11,865 bases of DNA from assembly GCA_011176655.1 (NCBI GenBank), contig DUEB01000024.1, positions 1-11,865 on the forward strand. Reading direction: 5' to 3'. The stretch is from Dehalococcoidia bacterium (lineage in GTDB: Bacteria > Chloroflexota > Dehalococcoidia > Dehalococcoidales > UBA5760). Made by a program: the position numbers and the translations under genes. The notes beneath the pieces were generated by a model, which saw only the letters and a program-made list of their open reading frames with translations, did no database searches and was not told where the DNA came from. Shown one piece after another: positions 1 to 7,316 of this stretch (within the stretch, counting starts at the first letter, position 1; each line of letters opens with the position of its first letter).

Positions 1-1
1 C

Positions 2-616
2 GATGCCGACTATGTCAGCAAGCTGGAAAAGGTGCGTAGCTTTCTGGTCTACGCCAAGAAGCAGGGGTGGAGTAAGGGCAGTCTGGCCAGCCACCTCAAG
101 GCCAAGAAGGTAAAAACGCCGCCCCGTCTTAGTGCCCACCGCGATTCGCCGGAGGCTATTCTCTTAACACAGCAGAGATATGCTGAGCTGGAGGCTGAGC
201 TAGCCAGCCTCAGGGAGAAGAGCGCCCGGTTTATCGACGAAATACGCCGGGCCGCCGCAGACAAGGACTTTCGAGAGAACGCACCTCTAGCCGCCGCCAG
301 AGAGCAGCGCGGTCATATCGAAGGACAAATCAGAGAGCTGGAAGAGACCCTGAAGGCGGCGAGGATTGCCGACCAGGGCAAGAAGACCGCCCTCAAGGTA
401 AGTGCCGGCGATAGCATCGTGCTTCTTGACCTGGCCTCTGATGAAGAGCTGCGCTACGTGCTGGTCAGCCCCAGGGAGGTAGACCCGGTCAGGGGGAAAA
501 TCTCCGTGGTCTCACCAATCGGTAAGGCGGTTATCGGCCAGCGCCAGGGAGACATAGTGGAGGTAGCGGCACCGGTAGGTAAGCTGCGCTACCAGATTAA
601 GCAGGTCGAGCACTAA
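2..616 (+). CDS. greA: GreA-family transcript cleavage/elongation factor with N-terminal extension, 5' partial
   Basis: This gene runs in from the left edge; the frame is open from base 2, so the GTG at 32 is probably internal. Numbered from that GTG, residues about 43-110 form the GreA coiled coil, with the tip sequence KDFRENAPL keeping the Asp and Glu that GreA uses to position Mg2+ in the RNA polymerase secondary channel. It is followed by RGHIEGQIRELEETL. Residues about 120-194 form the FKBP-like C-terminal domain (GDSIVLLD, VSPIGKAVIGQRQGDIVEV). GreA rescues backtracked polymerase by stimulating cleavage of the nascent RNA. Unusual is the visible segment before the coiled coil (LEKVRSFLVYAKKQGW, then SLASHLKAKK): it resembles the end of the SAM-like core-binding domain of tyrosine integrases and is absent from ordinary GreA of about 158 residues. 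The Gre assignment is firm; the nature of the extension is inference. The gene converges on the DUF169 gene. Confidence 0.88.
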   Translation, partial: DADYVSKLEKVRSFLVYAKKQGWSKGSLASHLKAKKVKTPPRLSAHRDSPEAILLTQQRYAELEAELASLREKSARFIDEIRRAAADKDFRENAPLAAAREQRGHIEGQIRELEETLKAARIADQGKKTALKVSAGDSIVLLDLASDEELRYVLVSPREVDPVRGKISVVSPIGKAVIGQRQGDIVEVAAPVGKLRYQIKQVEH

Positions 617-691
617 GCGGCTCTTCCGGAACACCCTGAGATTTCCCGGTCGCTCTTGACTACGACCCGTAGCGCTGAGGAGTGCGCCTAA

Positions 692-1435
692 CTAGCCAGA
701 CCCCGACCTACCGGGGTTGATAATCCTGGGCAGCAGCTTAAGAATAAAGTTAGGCCGGGCGCTGCCGGCAACGCTCCGCTCCAGACTAGCTACGATGCGG
801 GGCAGCCTGTCATAGGGGACGCCGACCACCATTTCCTCAGCCTTATAGCGCCCGAAGGCTCTACAGGCAATGTCCAGAAAGCTTATCCCAATCTTGCCGG
901 TGGTAATCGGCACGGCAATGACCCCGGAGCAGAGCGGCTCCCCGTGCACGGTATCAATCTCACCGGTCTCAAAGGCATCGAGAAACAGGATACGGCCAAT
1001 CTGAAGCGGTGTCCCCACGAACAGGACGACGTCCGGGATAAAACCAGCCCGCTCCAGCGGGGAAAAAGCGAGGTAACCACCCAGACTGGGGGCTCGCTCC
1101 CCGGTTAAATCCAGCAGGCGGTGCGCCGCCTCCCTTGAGGCGACCAGCTTTTCCCGGTGCACCAGAAAGCCCTCAAGGTCGCGCACCGGGGACTGAGCCA
1201 TGCCCAGGTGGGCCCTGCCACCGCAGACAATACTGCTCCCGGAGCAGTAGAAGGAAGCGCCCCGCCGGGCGCTCTGAATCATGATACACAGCGTCGCCTT
1301 ACGCCGCCAACGCTTCAGGTCTTGGGGCGGCTCGGGCATAACCGCCACCGCCACCGGGCTGCCGTCAAGCTCCAGGGTGGTCTTCAGCTTGACAGAAGCT
1401 ACCCCCTTTTCCGGCTCCTTCCCCGACTCAGCCAT
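692..1435 (-). CDS. DUF169 family protein (COG2043)
   Basis: A 247-residue protein that I recognise as DUF169, a family of unknown biochemical role common in anaerobic bacteria and archaea. Typical features are the opening strand LELDGSPVAVAVM (21-33) and a cysteine-containing core around 48-72 (KATLCIMIQSARRG, FYCSGSSIVCGG). They also include the GGYLAFSPL and PDVVLFVGTPLQIGRILF blocks (119-151) and the glycine-rich stretch around HGEPLCSGVIAVP (164-176), followed by KIGISFLDIACRAFGRYK. Cysteines at 50, 64, 71, 169 and 191 could bind metal or act as thiols, but I cannot show this. No signal peptide or membrane segment is visible. It lies 95 bases downstream of tatD on the same strand and may be co-transcribed, although a promoter-like TTCGCA-17-TAGAAT sits in the gap. 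The start codon has only a weak, distant GGAG upstream. Confidence 0.8.
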   Translation of the reverse strand: MAESGKEPEKGVASVKLKTTLELDGSPVAVAVMPEPPQDLKRWRRKATLCIMIQSARRGASFYCSGSSIVCGGRAHLGMAQSPVRDLEGFLVHREKLVASREAAHRLLDLTGERAPSLGGYLAFSPLERAGFIPDVVLFVGTPLQIGRILFLDAFETGEIDTVHGEPLCSGVIAVPITTGKIGISFLDIACRAFGRYKAEEMVVGVPYDRLPRIVASLERSVAGSARPNFILKLLPRIINPGRSGSG

Positions 1436-1458
1436 ACCTATGCCGACTCCATAAGCTT

Positions 1459-1487
1459 ATTTGGATTCCTGCTATTCTAACCCAATC
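1459..1487 (-). promoter_or_regulatory. Possible promoter for the DUF169 gene
   Basis: On the minus strand, TTCGCA (4 of 6 to the -35 consensus), a 17-base spacer and TAGAAT (5 of 6 to -10) lie in the tatD-DUF169 gap, about 25-50 bases before the DUF169 start. An imperfect hairpin with CCGG arms lies just upstream and overlaps the -35 region, but it has no following T tract, so it is not a clear tatD terminator. Coordinates are approximate. Confidence 0.35.
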
Positions 1488-1530
1488 CGGCGGTTTTGCG
1501 AAGCCCAGGAGCAAAGCAAACCGGCCGGCG

Positions 1531-2340
1531 TCAATCACCGGGAAGGCGGAACAGGCAGCGGGCGTTAGCCGTGGTTTCCCGGGCAATCTGCTCCGGGGGC
1601 ACCCCCCTGATTTCAGCCAGCAGCTCTACCGTGAGCGGCAGGAAGGCTGGCTCATTGCGCTTCCCACGACGGCTCTGGGGCGGCAGGAAGGGGCTATCGG
1701 TCTCCACCACCAGCCTGTCCTGAGGAATGCTCCTTATCACACCGTGCTTACGGCTGGAGGCGGGATACCCGATATAGGCGCCGAAGGAAATAAAGAAGCC
1801 CATATCCAGATACTGCCGGGCGGTGTCAATATCACCACTGAAGCAGTGAATCACCCCCGGGGACTCTCTCTTTGAGGGCTCGCGGCGTGACGTCCAGTCG
1901 CGGAGCAGAGGCAGCATCTGCCCTTCTGCCTGGCGACAGTGAATAACCACCGGCAGGCCCAGCTCCGCCGCCAGCGCTAGCTGCCACCCTAGCGCCTGTA
2001 ACTGCCCTTCCCGGGGTGAGTAGTCCCGGTAGAAGTCCAGGCCCACCTCGCCGATAGCGACCACCCGAGGGTGCCCCGCAAGTTGAGCCAGGCTAGCAAT
2101 ATCTGACTCACTTACCCCGCCTGCCTCGTGGGGATGAAAGCCTACCGCAGCCAAAACCTCAGCGTGGCTCTCCGCCAGCCCAGTCGCCTCCCGGCTCGAA
2201 ACGAGGTCAGTACCCACATTGATGATAGTAGCCACCCCACACTCCCGGGCCCGAGCGATGACATCGGCGCGGTCTTCGCTGAAGGCGGCCATATCCAGGT
2301 GAGCGTGAGTATCGACGATAGAGAGTCTTTTCCTGACCAG
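1531..2340 (-). CDS. tatD: TatD-family metal-dependent DNase, probable CTG start
   Basis: TatD-type hydrolase of the amidohydrolase superfamily, a metal-dependent exonuclease acting in the cytoplasm on DNA. The first ATG in frame (2292) would give 253 residues and cut off the N-terminal metal-binding HxH. Reading upstream gives RLSIVDTHAHLDMAAF, which restores it. No ATG, GTG or TTG exists in that extension, but a CTG at 2340 has AAGGAG eight bases upstream, so I start there (269 residues; E. coli TatD is about 260). On this numbering the metal ligands are H12 and H14, E98 (GEVGLDFYRD), H134 (VVIHCRQ), H165 (GVIHCFSGD) and D215 (VETDSPFLPP). All are intact. Downstream on the same strand is the DUF169 gene. 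The two terminator-like hairpins upstream suggest its own promoter or attenuation control. Confidence 0.9.
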   Translation of the reverse strand: MVRKRLSIVDTHAHLDMAAFSEDRADVIARARECGVATIINVGTDLVSSREATGLAESHAEVLAAVGFHPHEAGGVSESDIASLAQLAGHPRVVAIGEVGLDFYRDYSPREGQLQALGWQLALAAELGLPVVIHCRQAEGQMLPLLRDWTSRREPSKRESPGVIHCFSGDIDTARQYLDMGFFISFGAYIGYPASSRKHGVIRSIPQDRLVVETDSPFLPPQSRRGKRNEPAFLPLTVELLAEIRGVPPEQIARETTANARCLFRLPGD

Positions 2341-2464
2341 TATGCCCGCTCCTTGATAACAAAACCCGACACAGCACCCTGGTTCGAGATAACGAAAGAG
2401 AACCCGGAACTGATAGCCCCTAACTTACGGCTACCAAGCGCCCGGGCAAACGAGCACCGTAGAT

Positions 2465-2521
2465 AAAGAAAAAGCTACCCACCAACCCACCAAGAACGGC
2501 GGTGGATAAACTCTAGGTAGC
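2465..2521 (-). terminator. Second terminator-like structure upstream of tatD, possible attenuator
   Basis: On the minus strand GCTACC pairs with GGTAGC six bases deep, enclosing an inner hairpin CCACC / GGTGG with a 9-base loop. It is followed directly by TTTTTCTTT. It could be a tandem backup terminator for the zinc-ribbon gene or a leader attenuator controlling tatD. The outer stem is short and the interior is partly unpaired, so its strength is uncertain. Confidence 0.5.
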
Positions 2522-2529
2522 CAACAACC

Positions 2530-2572
2530 AAAAACGAGGGGAGCCGTTTAGTATGTTTGTCTGGCCCCCCTC
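2530..2572 (-). terminator. Intrinsic terminator of the DUF5679 gene
   Basis: On the minus strand GAGGGGGGCC pairs with GGCTCCCCTC, a 10-bp stem in which the only imperfection is a G-U wobble. The loop is 17 bases, and the stem is followed by GTTTTTGG. It begins 14 bases after the stop codon of the zinc-ribbon gene. Read on the plus strand, the wobble becomes an A-C mismatch and there is no T tract, so it works in the minus direction only. Confidence 0.8.
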
Positions 2573-2585
2573 TCAGTCACCTCAA

Positions 2586-2726
2586 CTAGGCTTTGCCAAT
2601 GCGGAACACCTTGGTTCCACAGCTAGGACATTCCCCCTGAGTAGCCGGACGCCCGTTCTTCATGGTTATAGACCTGGGATTCTTAACTTCAACCTTTCTT
2701 CGGCACTTGACACAATAAGCCTGCAT
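2586..2726 (-). CDS. DUF5679 small zinc-ribbon protein
   Basis: A 46-residue protein that begins MQAYCVKCRRKVEV and ends VFRIGKA. Two CxxC pairs (C5/C8 and C33/C36) form a zinc ribbon, with the conserved stretch MKNGRPATQGECPSCGTK between and around the second pair. This matches DUF5679, a family of short proteins widespread in Chloroflexota and other bacteria, function unknown. A longer reading to 2855 is possible in frame, but I reject it. The ATG at 2726 has a perfect AGGAGG nine bases upstream, the family starts here, and the promoter TTGACT/TACTCT lies inside the longer reading. It is monocistronic by appearance: strong promoter, strong ribosome site, terminator 14 bases after the stop. 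Confidence 0.9.
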   Translation of the reverse strand: MQAYCVKCRRKVEVKNPRSITMKNGRPATQGECPSCGTKVFRIGKA

Positions 2727-2763
2727 TTTAATTAACCTCCTTACTGGTAAGACCTCAGCCAAG

Positions 2764-2792
2764 AGAGTATCACATAGCCAGGCATTAGTCAA
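2764..2792 (-). promoter_or_regulatory. Promoter of the DUF5679 gene
   Basis: On the minus strand TTGACT (5 of 6 to -35), a 17-base spacer and TACTCT with a preceding TGA (extended -10) lie about 40 bases before the DUF5679 start codon. It is divergent from the mfd promoter, with about 100 bases between them. Confidence 0.65.
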
Positions 2793-2890
2793 TAGGTTTT
2801 CCCTGAGATTACCTAGAAATTGGGTGAAAATCACGGCGCTAACCATGAAAGCCACCCCTGAGGCGGCCCTTCAGGCGAGGAACCGCCTTG

Positions 2891-2920
2891 TTTTCACAAC
2901 CCCGCCCCCTGTGCTAGAAT
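2891..2920 (+). promoter_or_regulatory. Promoter of mfd, extended -10 type
   Basis: TTTTCA (4 of 6 to -35), an 18-base spacer and TGC-TAGAAT, an extended -10 with 5 of 6 consensus bases. The predicted transcription start is near 2927, about 50 bases before the mfd ATG. Confidence 0.6.
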
Positions 2921-2930
2921 TCACTGTCGC

Positions 2931-2954
2931 GGGCTAGTCCGTTTCGGCTAGCCC
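2931..2954 (+). promoter_or_regulatory. Stem-loop at the 5' end of the mfd mRNA
   Basis: GGGCTAG pairs with CTAGCCC. Inside it CCG pairs with CGG around a TTT loop, with one bulged T: ten base pairs in all. It begins about four bases after the predicted transcription start and ends 21 bases before the mfd ATG. No T tract follows, so a terminator is unlikely. A 5' stem-loop that protects the message or limits ribosome access fits its position (inference). Confidence 0.5.
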
Positions 2955-2975
2955 TAGTGGTGTTTGGGGAAGAAA

Positions 2976-5900
2976 ATGTCTTTAGAGCTGGCTCCATTAT
3001 TACAACTCATCGACGAAATGCCCGCCTACCGCCAGCTTAGGGACGGGCTACGGCGGTCGGGCGATAACGCCACGCTAACGGTGCTTGAGGCCGCCAAGCC
3101 CTACCTCATCACGGCCCTCTACCACAACCTAGAGAGACCGCTCCTGGTGGTTACCGCTCAGCCGGAGGCGGCCAAAGACCTCTACGAACAGCTCCTGACC
3201 TGGGGCGGCGGCACCGAGCCGGGGCTCTTCCCCGAGCCGGACAGCTTGCCCTATCAGCATATTGCCTCGGACGTCTCGGCTGAGCTTGAGCGGATAAAGG
3301 TACTCTCGGCCCTGGCCTGTCCCGACGGAGACCAGAAGGCTCCCCTGGTTATTACCTCGGTGCTCGCCCTGATGCAGAAGACGGCCCGGCACCGCGATTT
3401 CACCAGCGCCTGCCACACCATAGAAGTGGGGCAGGAGATAGAGCCGCTCAGCCTCTTGCGACGCTGGGAGACCATGGGCTACCGGCGGGAGAACCTGGTA
3501 GAGGTGCCCGGCACCATCAGCCACCGGGGAGGTATCGTTGATATCTACCCAGCGTCCCGCGACTTGCCGGCGAGATTGGAGTTCTACGGCAACACGGTAG
3601 AGGGCATCCGCCTCTTCGACCCGCTAACTCAGCGCTCGCAGGCATCCATATCGCTGCTTTCCGTTACCCCGGCCACAGAGCTGCTCAAGCCCCGACAAAG
3701 CAGCCGGGAAGATCTAGAGGCGATACTAGCCAGCATTGACCTTTCGAGCTGTAACCCCGAAGCCAGCGAGCAGTTCCGGCGGGGCTTCTCCAGGCTTATC
3801 GAGGGAGAGAGGCTGAGCGACCTGCCATTCTACGCCCCGCTCTTTAACCAGGATAATATCCTGAGCTACCTGCCCCCGGAGACGCTGATAATACTTGATG
3901 AGCCCCGGAGCCTGAAAATGACGGCTGAGGACCTGAAAGCCAAAGCCGGCGGGCTGCGCGCCGAGAGGTTACGCCGGGGTGAGCTGCCGTCCAACTTCCC
4001 GGTGCCCTATTTCACCTGGGAGGAGCTCAGAGAAAAAATGATGAGTCAGCAGTGCCTTGCCCTTACCAACTGGGGCACCACCCCTGAGGCGAGACCGCAC
4101 CGCCTGAACTTTACCTCCGCTCCCGGCTACGCCGGGCAGCTACCGGCCTTCATCAGAAAGGCAAAGAAACTCTTAAGTCAGAAACACCGCCTCATCCTCA
4201 TCAGTCATCAGGCAAGCCGCCTGTCCGAGCTACTCAGCGAAGAGGACATCATTGCCCCACCCCTCACCCAAATAAGAGAGATACCGCCACCCGGCTCGCT
4301 GACCCTGCTCCAGGGTTCGCTGGCTAGGGGCTGGAGCATGCAGGGCAGCACCCATCTACTGACCGATTGTGAAATCTTCGGCTTTATCAAAGAGCGCCGC
4401 CTGGTCACCAGGCGCCCGGTGCCCCGCCAGAGACTCCTCGGGGAGCTAGCACCCGGCGACTATGTGGTGCATATTGAGCACGGCATTGCCCGCTTTAGCG
4501 GTGTAACCACCCTGGAGACCGACCATACCCAGAAGGAATACCTGGTGCTCAGGTATGCGGCTGACGACAAGCTCTATGTACCCACCGACCAGGTACACCG
4601 CGTCAGCCGCTATGTGGGCTCAAGCGACCGACCACCGGTGTTAAGCCGGCTGGGCACCCAGGAGTGGGCACGCACCAAGGAGAGAACCAGAGAGGCTGTA
4701 GCCAGCATCGCCCGGGAGCTACTTAGCCTCTACGCCGTGAGAGAGGTCGCCTCCGGCTTTGCCTTCTCCCCCGATACCGTGTGGCAGGCGGAGCTTGAGG
4801 CCTCCTTTCCCTACGTGGAGACCGCAGACCAGATTGCGGTGCAGCGGCAGGTAAAAGAGGACATGACCCAAGCCAAGCCCATGGACAGGCTGGTCTGCGG
4901 GGACGTCGGCTACGGCAAGACGGAGATAGCTGTCCGAGCCGCCTTCAAGGCGGTAATGGACGATAAGCAGGTGGCGGTGCTGGTGCCGACCACCGTCCTC
5001 GCCCAGCAGCACCTGGCCACCTTCAGTCAGAGGCTAAGCGCCTTCCCGCTGAGAATCGAGGTATTGAGCCGTTTTAAGACGCCCCGGGAGCAGCAGACCA
5101 TCCTCGAAGACCTGGCCCGGGGCCGGGTGGATATCTGCATCGGCACGCACCGCTTACTGCAAAAGGATGTCCTCTTCAAGGACTTGGGGCTACTCATCAT
5201 CGACGAAGAGCAGCGCTTCGGCGTCAGCCACAAGGAATATCTCAAGCAGAAGCGGCGGGAGGTTGATGTGCTCACCCTGAGCGCCACCCCCATCCCGCGC
5301 ACCCTCCATATGTCCCTGGTGGGGATACGAGACATAAGCACCATGGAGACGCCCCCCGAAGACCGCCTGCCCATTAAGACCTACGTCGCCCAATACGATG
5401 ACAGCCTCATCCGGGAAGCCATCCTCCGGGAGCTGGAAAGGAACGGCCAGGTCTTCTTTGTCCACAACCGGGTGGAGACCATCTTGCCGGTCGCCGACAG
5501 ACTTCAGTCCCTGGTGCCGGAGGCTAATCTGGCTATCGCCCACGGTCAGATGCCCGAGGGTGGGCTGGAAGCGGTAATGACCGACTTCGCTAAAGGTAAG
5601 ATAGATATCCTGGTCTCTACCACCATTATTGAGTCCGGGCTGGATATGCCCAACGTCAACACCCTCATCGTCAATAAAGCCGACCGGTTCGGGCTTACCC
5701 AACTGTACCAGCTCCGGGGACGAATCGGGCGGGGGGCTAATCTTGCCCACGCCTACTTCCTCTACGACCGGGGCAAGCGCCTCAGTCACACCGCCGAGAA
5801 GCGCCTCAAGACCATCTTTGAAGCCACCGAGCTCGGCGCCGGTTTTAACATCGCCCTGAGAGACCTGGAAATCAGGGGCGCCGGCACGCTATTGGGAACA

Positions 5901-6437
5901 AAACAGAGCGGACACATCAGCGCCGTCGGTTTCAACCTCTACTGCCGCCTGCTGGCGGAGGCGATTAGCGGGCAGAAGGCGAGGCTGGCCGGGGCAGCGA
6001 AACCCGAACCACCCCAGATGCCACCCCCGACCATAGACCTGCCTCTCCACGCCTACATCCCCGAAGATTACGTAGCGGACCTGAACACCCGGCTGGCCCT
6101 ATACCAACGGCTGGCGGATGTCACCTCGGCTGAGGAGATAGAGGGTCTCGCCGGCGAGTTCCGCGACCGCTTCGGCAGGCTGCCCCAGGAGGTGAAAAAC
6201 CTGCTCTATACGCTGCGGGTTAAGGCGCTGGCGATAAGAGCCGGTATTGAGTCCATCGCTACCGAGCACGGCCAGATTACCGTGAGACCGTTTGAGGGGA
6301 TGCGCTTTGATAAGCAGAAACTGGAGCCAATCTCAAGAGACGGTATAAAGATAAGCCCAAACCAGATAAGGATAAGCTATAAGAAGATAGCGGACTGGCA
6401 GAAGGTGCTGGAGGAGGTGTTAGAAATACTAGAGTGA
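2976..6437 (+). CDS. mfd: Transcription-repair coupling factor Mfd
   Basis: Mfd is an ATP-driven DNA translocase that pushes stalled RNA polymerase off DNA lesions and recruits UvrA. The protein is 1153 residues, the usual family length (E. coli 1148). Residues about 1-350 are the UvrB-like module ([13 protein letters not shown], then [16 protein letters not shown] near 180-215). About 485-560 is the CarD-like polymerase-binding domain ([16 protein letters not shown]). The RecG-like motor has Walker A GDVGYGKT (642-649), DEEQ (743-746), SATPIPRT (769-776) and motif [11 protein letters not shown] (912-920). The C-terminal TRCF domain is about 1020-1125. No key residue is missing. I use the ATG at 2976, which has GGGGA five bases upstream, rather than the in-frame TTG at 2964. 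No terminator is visible after the stop, and the stop codon overlaps the promoter of the next gene. Confidence 0.98.
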   Translation: MSLELAPLLQLIDEMPAYRQLRDGLRRSGDNATLTVLEAAKPYLITALYHNLERPLLVVTAQPEAAKDLYEQLLTWGGGTEPGLFPEPDSLPYQHIASDVSAELERIKVLSALACPDGDQKAPLVITSVLALMQKTARHRDFTSACHTIEVGQEIEPLSLLRRWETMGYRRENLVEVPGTISHRGGIVDIYPASRDLPARLEFYGNTVEGIRLFDPLTQRSQASISLLSVTPATELLKPRQSSREDLEAILASIDLSSCNPEASEQFRRGFSRLIEGERLSDLPFYAPLFNQDNILSYLPPETLIILDEPRSLKMTAEDLKAKAGGLRAERLRRGELPSNFPVPYFTWEELREKMMSQQCLALTNWGTTPEARPHRLNFTSAPGYAGQLPAFIRKAKKLLSQKHRLILISHQASRLSELLSEEDIIAPPLTQIREIPPPGSLTLLQGSLARGWSMQGSTHLLTDCEIFGFIKERRLVTRRPVPRQRLLGELAPGDYVVHIEHGIARFSGVTTLETDHTQKEYLVLRYAADDKLYVPTDQVHRVSRYVGSSDRPPVLSRLGTQEWARTKERTREAVASIARELLSLYAVREVASGFAFSPDTVWQAELEASFPYVETADQIAVQRQVKEDMTQAKPMDRLVCGDVGYGKTEIAVRAAFKAVMDDKQVAVLVPTTVLAQQHLATFSQRLSAFPLRIEVLSRFKTPREQQTILEDLARGRVDICIGTHRLLQKDVLFKDLGLLIIDEEQRFGVSHKEYLKQKRREVDVLTLSATPIPRTLHMSLVGIRDISTMETPPEDRLPIKTYVAQYDDSLIREAILRELERNGQVFFVHNRVETILPVADRLQSLVPEANLAIAHGQMPEGGLEAVMTDFAKGKIDILVSTTIIESGLDMPNVNTLIVNKADRFGLTQLYQLRGRIGRGANLAHAYFLYDRGKRLSHTAEKRLKTIFEATELGAGFNIALRDLEIRGAGTLLGTKQSGHISAVGFNLYCRLLAEAISGQKARLAGAAKPEPPQMPPPTIDLPLHAYIPEDYVADLNTRLALYQRLADVTSAEEIEGLAGEFRDRFGRLPQEVKNLLYTLRVKALAIRAGIESIATEHGQITVRPFEGMRFDKQKLEPISRDGIKISPNQIRISYKKIADWQKVLEEVLEILE

Positions 6438-6443
6438 TATAAT
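6435..6443 (+). promoter_or_regulatory. Extended -10 promoter for the HEPN-like gene, overlapping the mfd stop
   Basis: A perfect TATAAT at 6438-6443 follows directly on TGA, giving an extended -10 (TGn-TATAAT) in which the TG belongs to the mfd stop codon. No good -35 hexamer is seen 16-18 bases upstream, as is common for extended -10 promoters. The predicted start is near 6450, about 30 bases before the next gene's ATG. Confidence 0.5.
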
Positions 6444-6480
6444 AACAGGACAGTAGTGTTACAGGTAGGGAATAAAAGCT

Positions 6481-7182
6481 ATGGCAAGTGTAAAAGAGCG
6501 CATTAGTAAAGAGTTAGAAGCTATTATAGAGGAAGGGGCTCAACTAGCAACAGAGTTAGGCAAGAAAAGAGACGAAAAACTCACTAGAAATTACCAAGTT
6601 TGGTATTCAAAAGCACTGCCCGTCGTTAAGCAACTCTTACCCGAGCGCCTAAACGAATTTACAAACCTCTACGATAGCAAAGGAAAGGAAACCGATATTA
6701 CCGACTACCTAACAGATCCGGATTATTATACCAGCTACAAAGCCGAGTACGCACACGCGAGATTTAGACAACAGTACCGTATTCTTGAATCAGCGCGGAC
6801 TAGACTAGACGATATGCTCACAAATATGCATGGGCTTATACAGGCTGAGATTCTCGATAGTGAACTTGATGCCGCTATCGAACTCTGGAAAGCAGGACAC
6901 ATCCGCTCTGCAGGAACCATCGCCGGCGTGGTTCTTGAAAGGCATTTAGCAAAGGTTTGTTCATCGAAAAATTTGATGACTCGCAAGAAGAAACCAACCA
7001 TCTCAGATTGGAATGATATCCTAAAAGATGCAAATGTCTACGATATCCCCACTTGGCGTGGTATTCAGCGATTTTCAGACATCCGCAATCTGTGTGCGCA
7101 TCCGAAAGATAGAGACCCAACCAAAGATGAAGTTGACGAACTCATCCGTGGAATTGAACGCATCACAAAGACAATTTTCTGA
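6481..7182 (+). CDS. HEPN-like protein of unknown function, possible RNase
   Basis: A 233-residue protein with two parts. Residues 1-125 are charged and helical, with a WYSKALPVVKQLLPER motif. Residues about 128-233 look like a HEPN-type helical domain: AAIELWKAGHIRSAG, then AGVVLERHLAKVC, and SDIRNLCAHPKDR carrying an RX4H motif (R202, H207). In active HEPN proteins this motif is the ribonuclease centre, used in toxin-antitoxin, abortive-infection and CRISPR effectors. The IRNLCAHP form also occurs in DUF4145-like proteins with no proven activity. The DNA is clearly more AT-rich by eye than mfd or the oxidoreductase gene (about 40% GC in the first 60 bases), suggesting horizontal acquisition. 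No MNT nucleotidyltransferase partner or obvious antitoxin lies beside it. The start has a modest GGTAGGG upstream. HEPN is inferred from the motif; a ribonuclease role is a hypothesis. Confidence 0.6.
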   Translation: MASVKERISKELEAIIEEGAQLATELGKKRDEKLTRNYQVWYSKALPVVKQLLPERLNEFTNLYDSKGKETDITDYLTDPDYYTSYKAEYAHARFRQQYRILESARTRLDDMLTNMHGLIQAEILDSELDAAIELWKAGHIRSAGTIAGVVLERHLAKVCSSKNLMTRKKKPTISDWNDILKDANVYDIPTWRGIQRFSDIRNLCAHPKDRDPTKDEVDELIRGIERITKTIF

Positions 7183-7235
7183 GCATTGCAAGAGACGCTC
7201 CACCCCTATATCCCTATCCTCCCCTAAAAAACCTA

Positions 7236-7264
7236 TTTACTCTCTTTCCTAACTGCGGTATACT
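7236..7264 (+). promoter_or_regulatory. Promoter of the unknown gene at 7317
   Basis: TTTACT (4 of 6 to -35), a 17-base spacer and TATACT (5 of 6 to -10). The predicted start is near 7271, giving a leader of about 45 bases with AAGGAGG at 7299-7305. The rest of the 134-base gap after the HEPN-like gene shows no hairpin terminator. Confidence 0.65.
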
Positions 7265-7316
7265 GACCTGAGATAGTGAAAAGAAACGGGATAGCACAAG
7301 GAGGACAAAGAGCACC

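Noticed and set aside
617..691. Small hairpins between the convergent greA and DUF169 genes (GGTCG/CGACC and GCGC/GCGC).
   Set aside because: The stems are only 4-5 bp, with no T tract on either strand, so I do not call a terminator.
1499..1533. Similarity between 1499-1533 and 8011-8050 (both contain GAAGCCCAG and CCGGCCGGC).
   Set aside because: The blocks are short and GC-rich and the bases between them do not align well; chance is enough to explain it.
2727..2855. An upstream extension of the DUF5679 zinc-ribbon gene to an ATG at 2855.
   Set aside because: The extension contains the gene's own promoter. The ATG at 2726 has a perfect Shine-Dalgarno sequence and matches the family's start.
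5190..5789. A 199-codon minus-strand reading inside mfd.
   Set aside because: It is the mirror of the conserved Mfd helicase motifs in GC-rich DNA and has no ribosome site or independent support.
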